DNA from: Actinomycetota bacterium
GTDB lineage: Bacteria > Actinomycetota > Thermoleophilia > Gaiellales > Gaiellaceae
Length of the DNA: 32,501 bases
Direction of reading: 5' to 3'
Assembly: GCA_004366385.1 (NCBI GenBank)
Contig: SIRU01000026.1
Location: 1-32,501 of the forward strand
The translations under genes were made by a program, and so were the position numbers. The notes beneath the pieces are model-generated. The model made no database searches. It was not told the origin of the DNA and saw only the letters and a list, made by a program, of their open reading frames with translations. Below are positions 31,596 through 32,501 of this stretch, piece after piece (the stretch's first letter is position 1; each line of letters opens with the position of its first letter).

Positions 31596-32462
31596 ATGAC
31601 GACCGATCTGGAAGCCCTTGTCGTTGCAGCGTACGTCTTCGCTGACGAGTACCCGGTCCCTGCGCGTGGTGGCCGCAAGCCGCTGATCAGCGATGCCGAG
31701 CTGGTCGCGCTGGCGGTCGCGCAGGCGGCGATTGGGATCAGCTCCGACCGGCAGTTCCTCGGCTTGATCGGCCGGGTGCTGCCCGGCTGGTTCCCGCACT
31801 TGCCCGACCAGTCGCAGTACAACCGCAGGCTGCGAGCGTTGGTCGAGTTGATCTCGAGCGTGCAGCAACGACTCGCGCGCTGGCTCGACGTGGGCGGCGT
31901 CCGTCTCAGCGACGGCACCCTGATCGGAGTCGCCAACTATCCCGGCTGCCAGCGGCGAAGCGAGTTCGCCGGCTTCGCCCGCTTCGGCTTCGCCAAGTCA
32001 CAGCATCGCTTCGTCTACGGCGTGCGGCTGGTGCTGCTGACCGACGAGCGCGGCCTACCGCTCGGCTACACGGTCGTCCCGGCCAACGAGAAGGAGTACG
32101 AGCCACTCGCCGATCTGCTCACCGGCACCCCGAGCGAGGTCGTGATCGCGGACAAGGGCTTCTGGGGCCGTGCCTACGCCGAGCGGCTCGCGGCCGACGG
32201 CACGCGCCTACTCACGCCCGACAAGACACGGACGAACGCCAACGAGCGCCGCGAGCACGCGCTCGCCTCCACCCGGCTCGTGATCGAGAGCGTCTTCGCC
32301 AACCTGAAAGAGCAGATGAGGCTCGAGCGCCACCTCGCCCGCACCCCAGCGGGCCTCGCGCTGCGGATCGCGCAGCGCATCCTCGCGCTCACGCTCGGAA
32401 TGCTGCTCAATACGATCAGCGGCCGCCCGGCGCGCGCTCTTGCCGCCTACGACGGCCGCTGA
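31596..32462 (+). CDS. IS982-like DDE transposase
   Basis: A 288-residue transposase. N-terminal block PLISDAELVALAVAQAAIGISSDRQF matches that of the first IS transposase in pattern. The acidic triad is seen in VRLSDGTLIG, VIADKGFWG and LVIESVFANLKEQ, and the tail is TPAGLALRIAQRILALTLGMLLN. The first motif reads SDGT where the other element has LDST. The ATG is set by GGAGG six bases upstream; the frame is open further upstream through the leader hairpin but that extension is not supported. Family assignment is by pattern. Confidence 0.87.
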   Translation: MTTDLEALVVAAYVFADEYPVPARGGRKPLISDAELVALAVAQAAIGISSDRQFLGLIGRVLPGWFPHLPDQSQYNRRLRALVELISSVQQRLARWLDVGGVRLSDGTLIGVANYPGCQRRSEFAGFARFGFAKSQHRFVYGVRLVLLTDERGLPLGYTVVPANEKEYEPLADLLTGTPSEVVIADKGFWGRAYAERLAADGTRLLTPDKTRTNANERREHALASTRLVIESVFANLKEQMRLERHLARTPAGLALRIAQRILALTLGMLLNTISGRPARALAAYDGR

Positions 32463-32501
32463 ATCACATCAAGCCTCTAGCAACCGCCATAGCCGGTTTC
32501 G

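Larger units (their letters stand above)
31503..32476 (+). mobile_element. Intact IS982-like insertion sequence (974 bp)
   Basis: Perfect 13-base inverted ends (AGGCTTGATGTGA at 31503-31515, complement at 32464-32476), each flanked outside by CTAG (31499-31502 and 32477-32480). The ends resemble those of the first element (shared TTGATG core). One intact transposase on the plus strand. The leader holds two hairpins. Confidence 0.88.

Noticed and set aside
1-32501. tRNA, rRNA or CRISPR features
   Set aside because: I saw no tRNA-like cloverleaf ends, rRNA core sequence or regularly spaced repeat array; the intergenic gaps are all short.

Overview
The window reads as a slice of a high-GC actinobacterial chromosome. 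Starts are mostly GTG or ATG, many neighbouring genes overlap by 4 bases (GTGA or ATGA), and the topoisomerase I lacks zinc fingers. Several genes appear leaderless, with a TAnnnT hexamer 6-9 bases before the start codon. Gene content (short primary-type sigma factor beside topA, CarH-like regulator beside photolyase, purSQ) fits Actinomycetota. A deep-branching class such as Thermoleophilia is my guess, not something the sequence proves. I saw no rRNA, tRNA or CRISPR array.

Layout. Bases 1-412: the C-terminal end of a prephenate dehydrogenase with an ACT domain. 420-1842: a tiny membrane protein, then a three-gene cobalt-type nitrile hydratase whose beta subunit is split into two genes, as in thiocyanate hydrolase. 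1815-3976 (minus): a MerR regulator with a CarH-type B12 light-sensing domain, overlapping a class I photolyase. 4084-5002: two small secreted proteins (fasciclin domain; unknown) ending at a strong hairpin. 5058-7121: divergent histidine kinase and NarL-type response regulator, whose starts are mirror images inside one inverted repeat. 7122-8100: an intact IS982-like element. 8101-10408 (minus): acyltransferase, stand-alone 5' nuclease and histone-deacetylase-like hydrolase in one overlapping operon. 10465-14354: topA and a primary-type sigma factor.

14480-20177 is a complete five-gene Dpp/Opp-type ABC importer: lipoprotein binding protein, two permeases, two ATPases. 20215-25038 is a signalling cluster: a LuxR-HTH mini-protein, a membrane HD-GYP c-di-GMP phosphodiesterase, a large MalT-like STAND regulator and a second LuxR-HTH mini-protein. 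25152-31126 is a purine cluster: purA, purD, then purB-purC-purS-purQ, tightly overlapping, with no purL in view. 31131-31409 (minus) is a small unknown protein. A second IS982-like element fills 31503-32476.

The most notable points are these. The first IS sits exactly at a CTAG that carries the stop codons of both convergent neighbours, and both IS elements are bounded by CTAG and have structured transposase leaders. The CarH-photolyase pair lies beside an 11-base direct repeat on a TTGACA box. The nitrile hydratase is three-part. The kinase/regulator starts are mirror-symmetric. A roughly 41-base dispersed repeat lies upstream of purB and again near the second IS.
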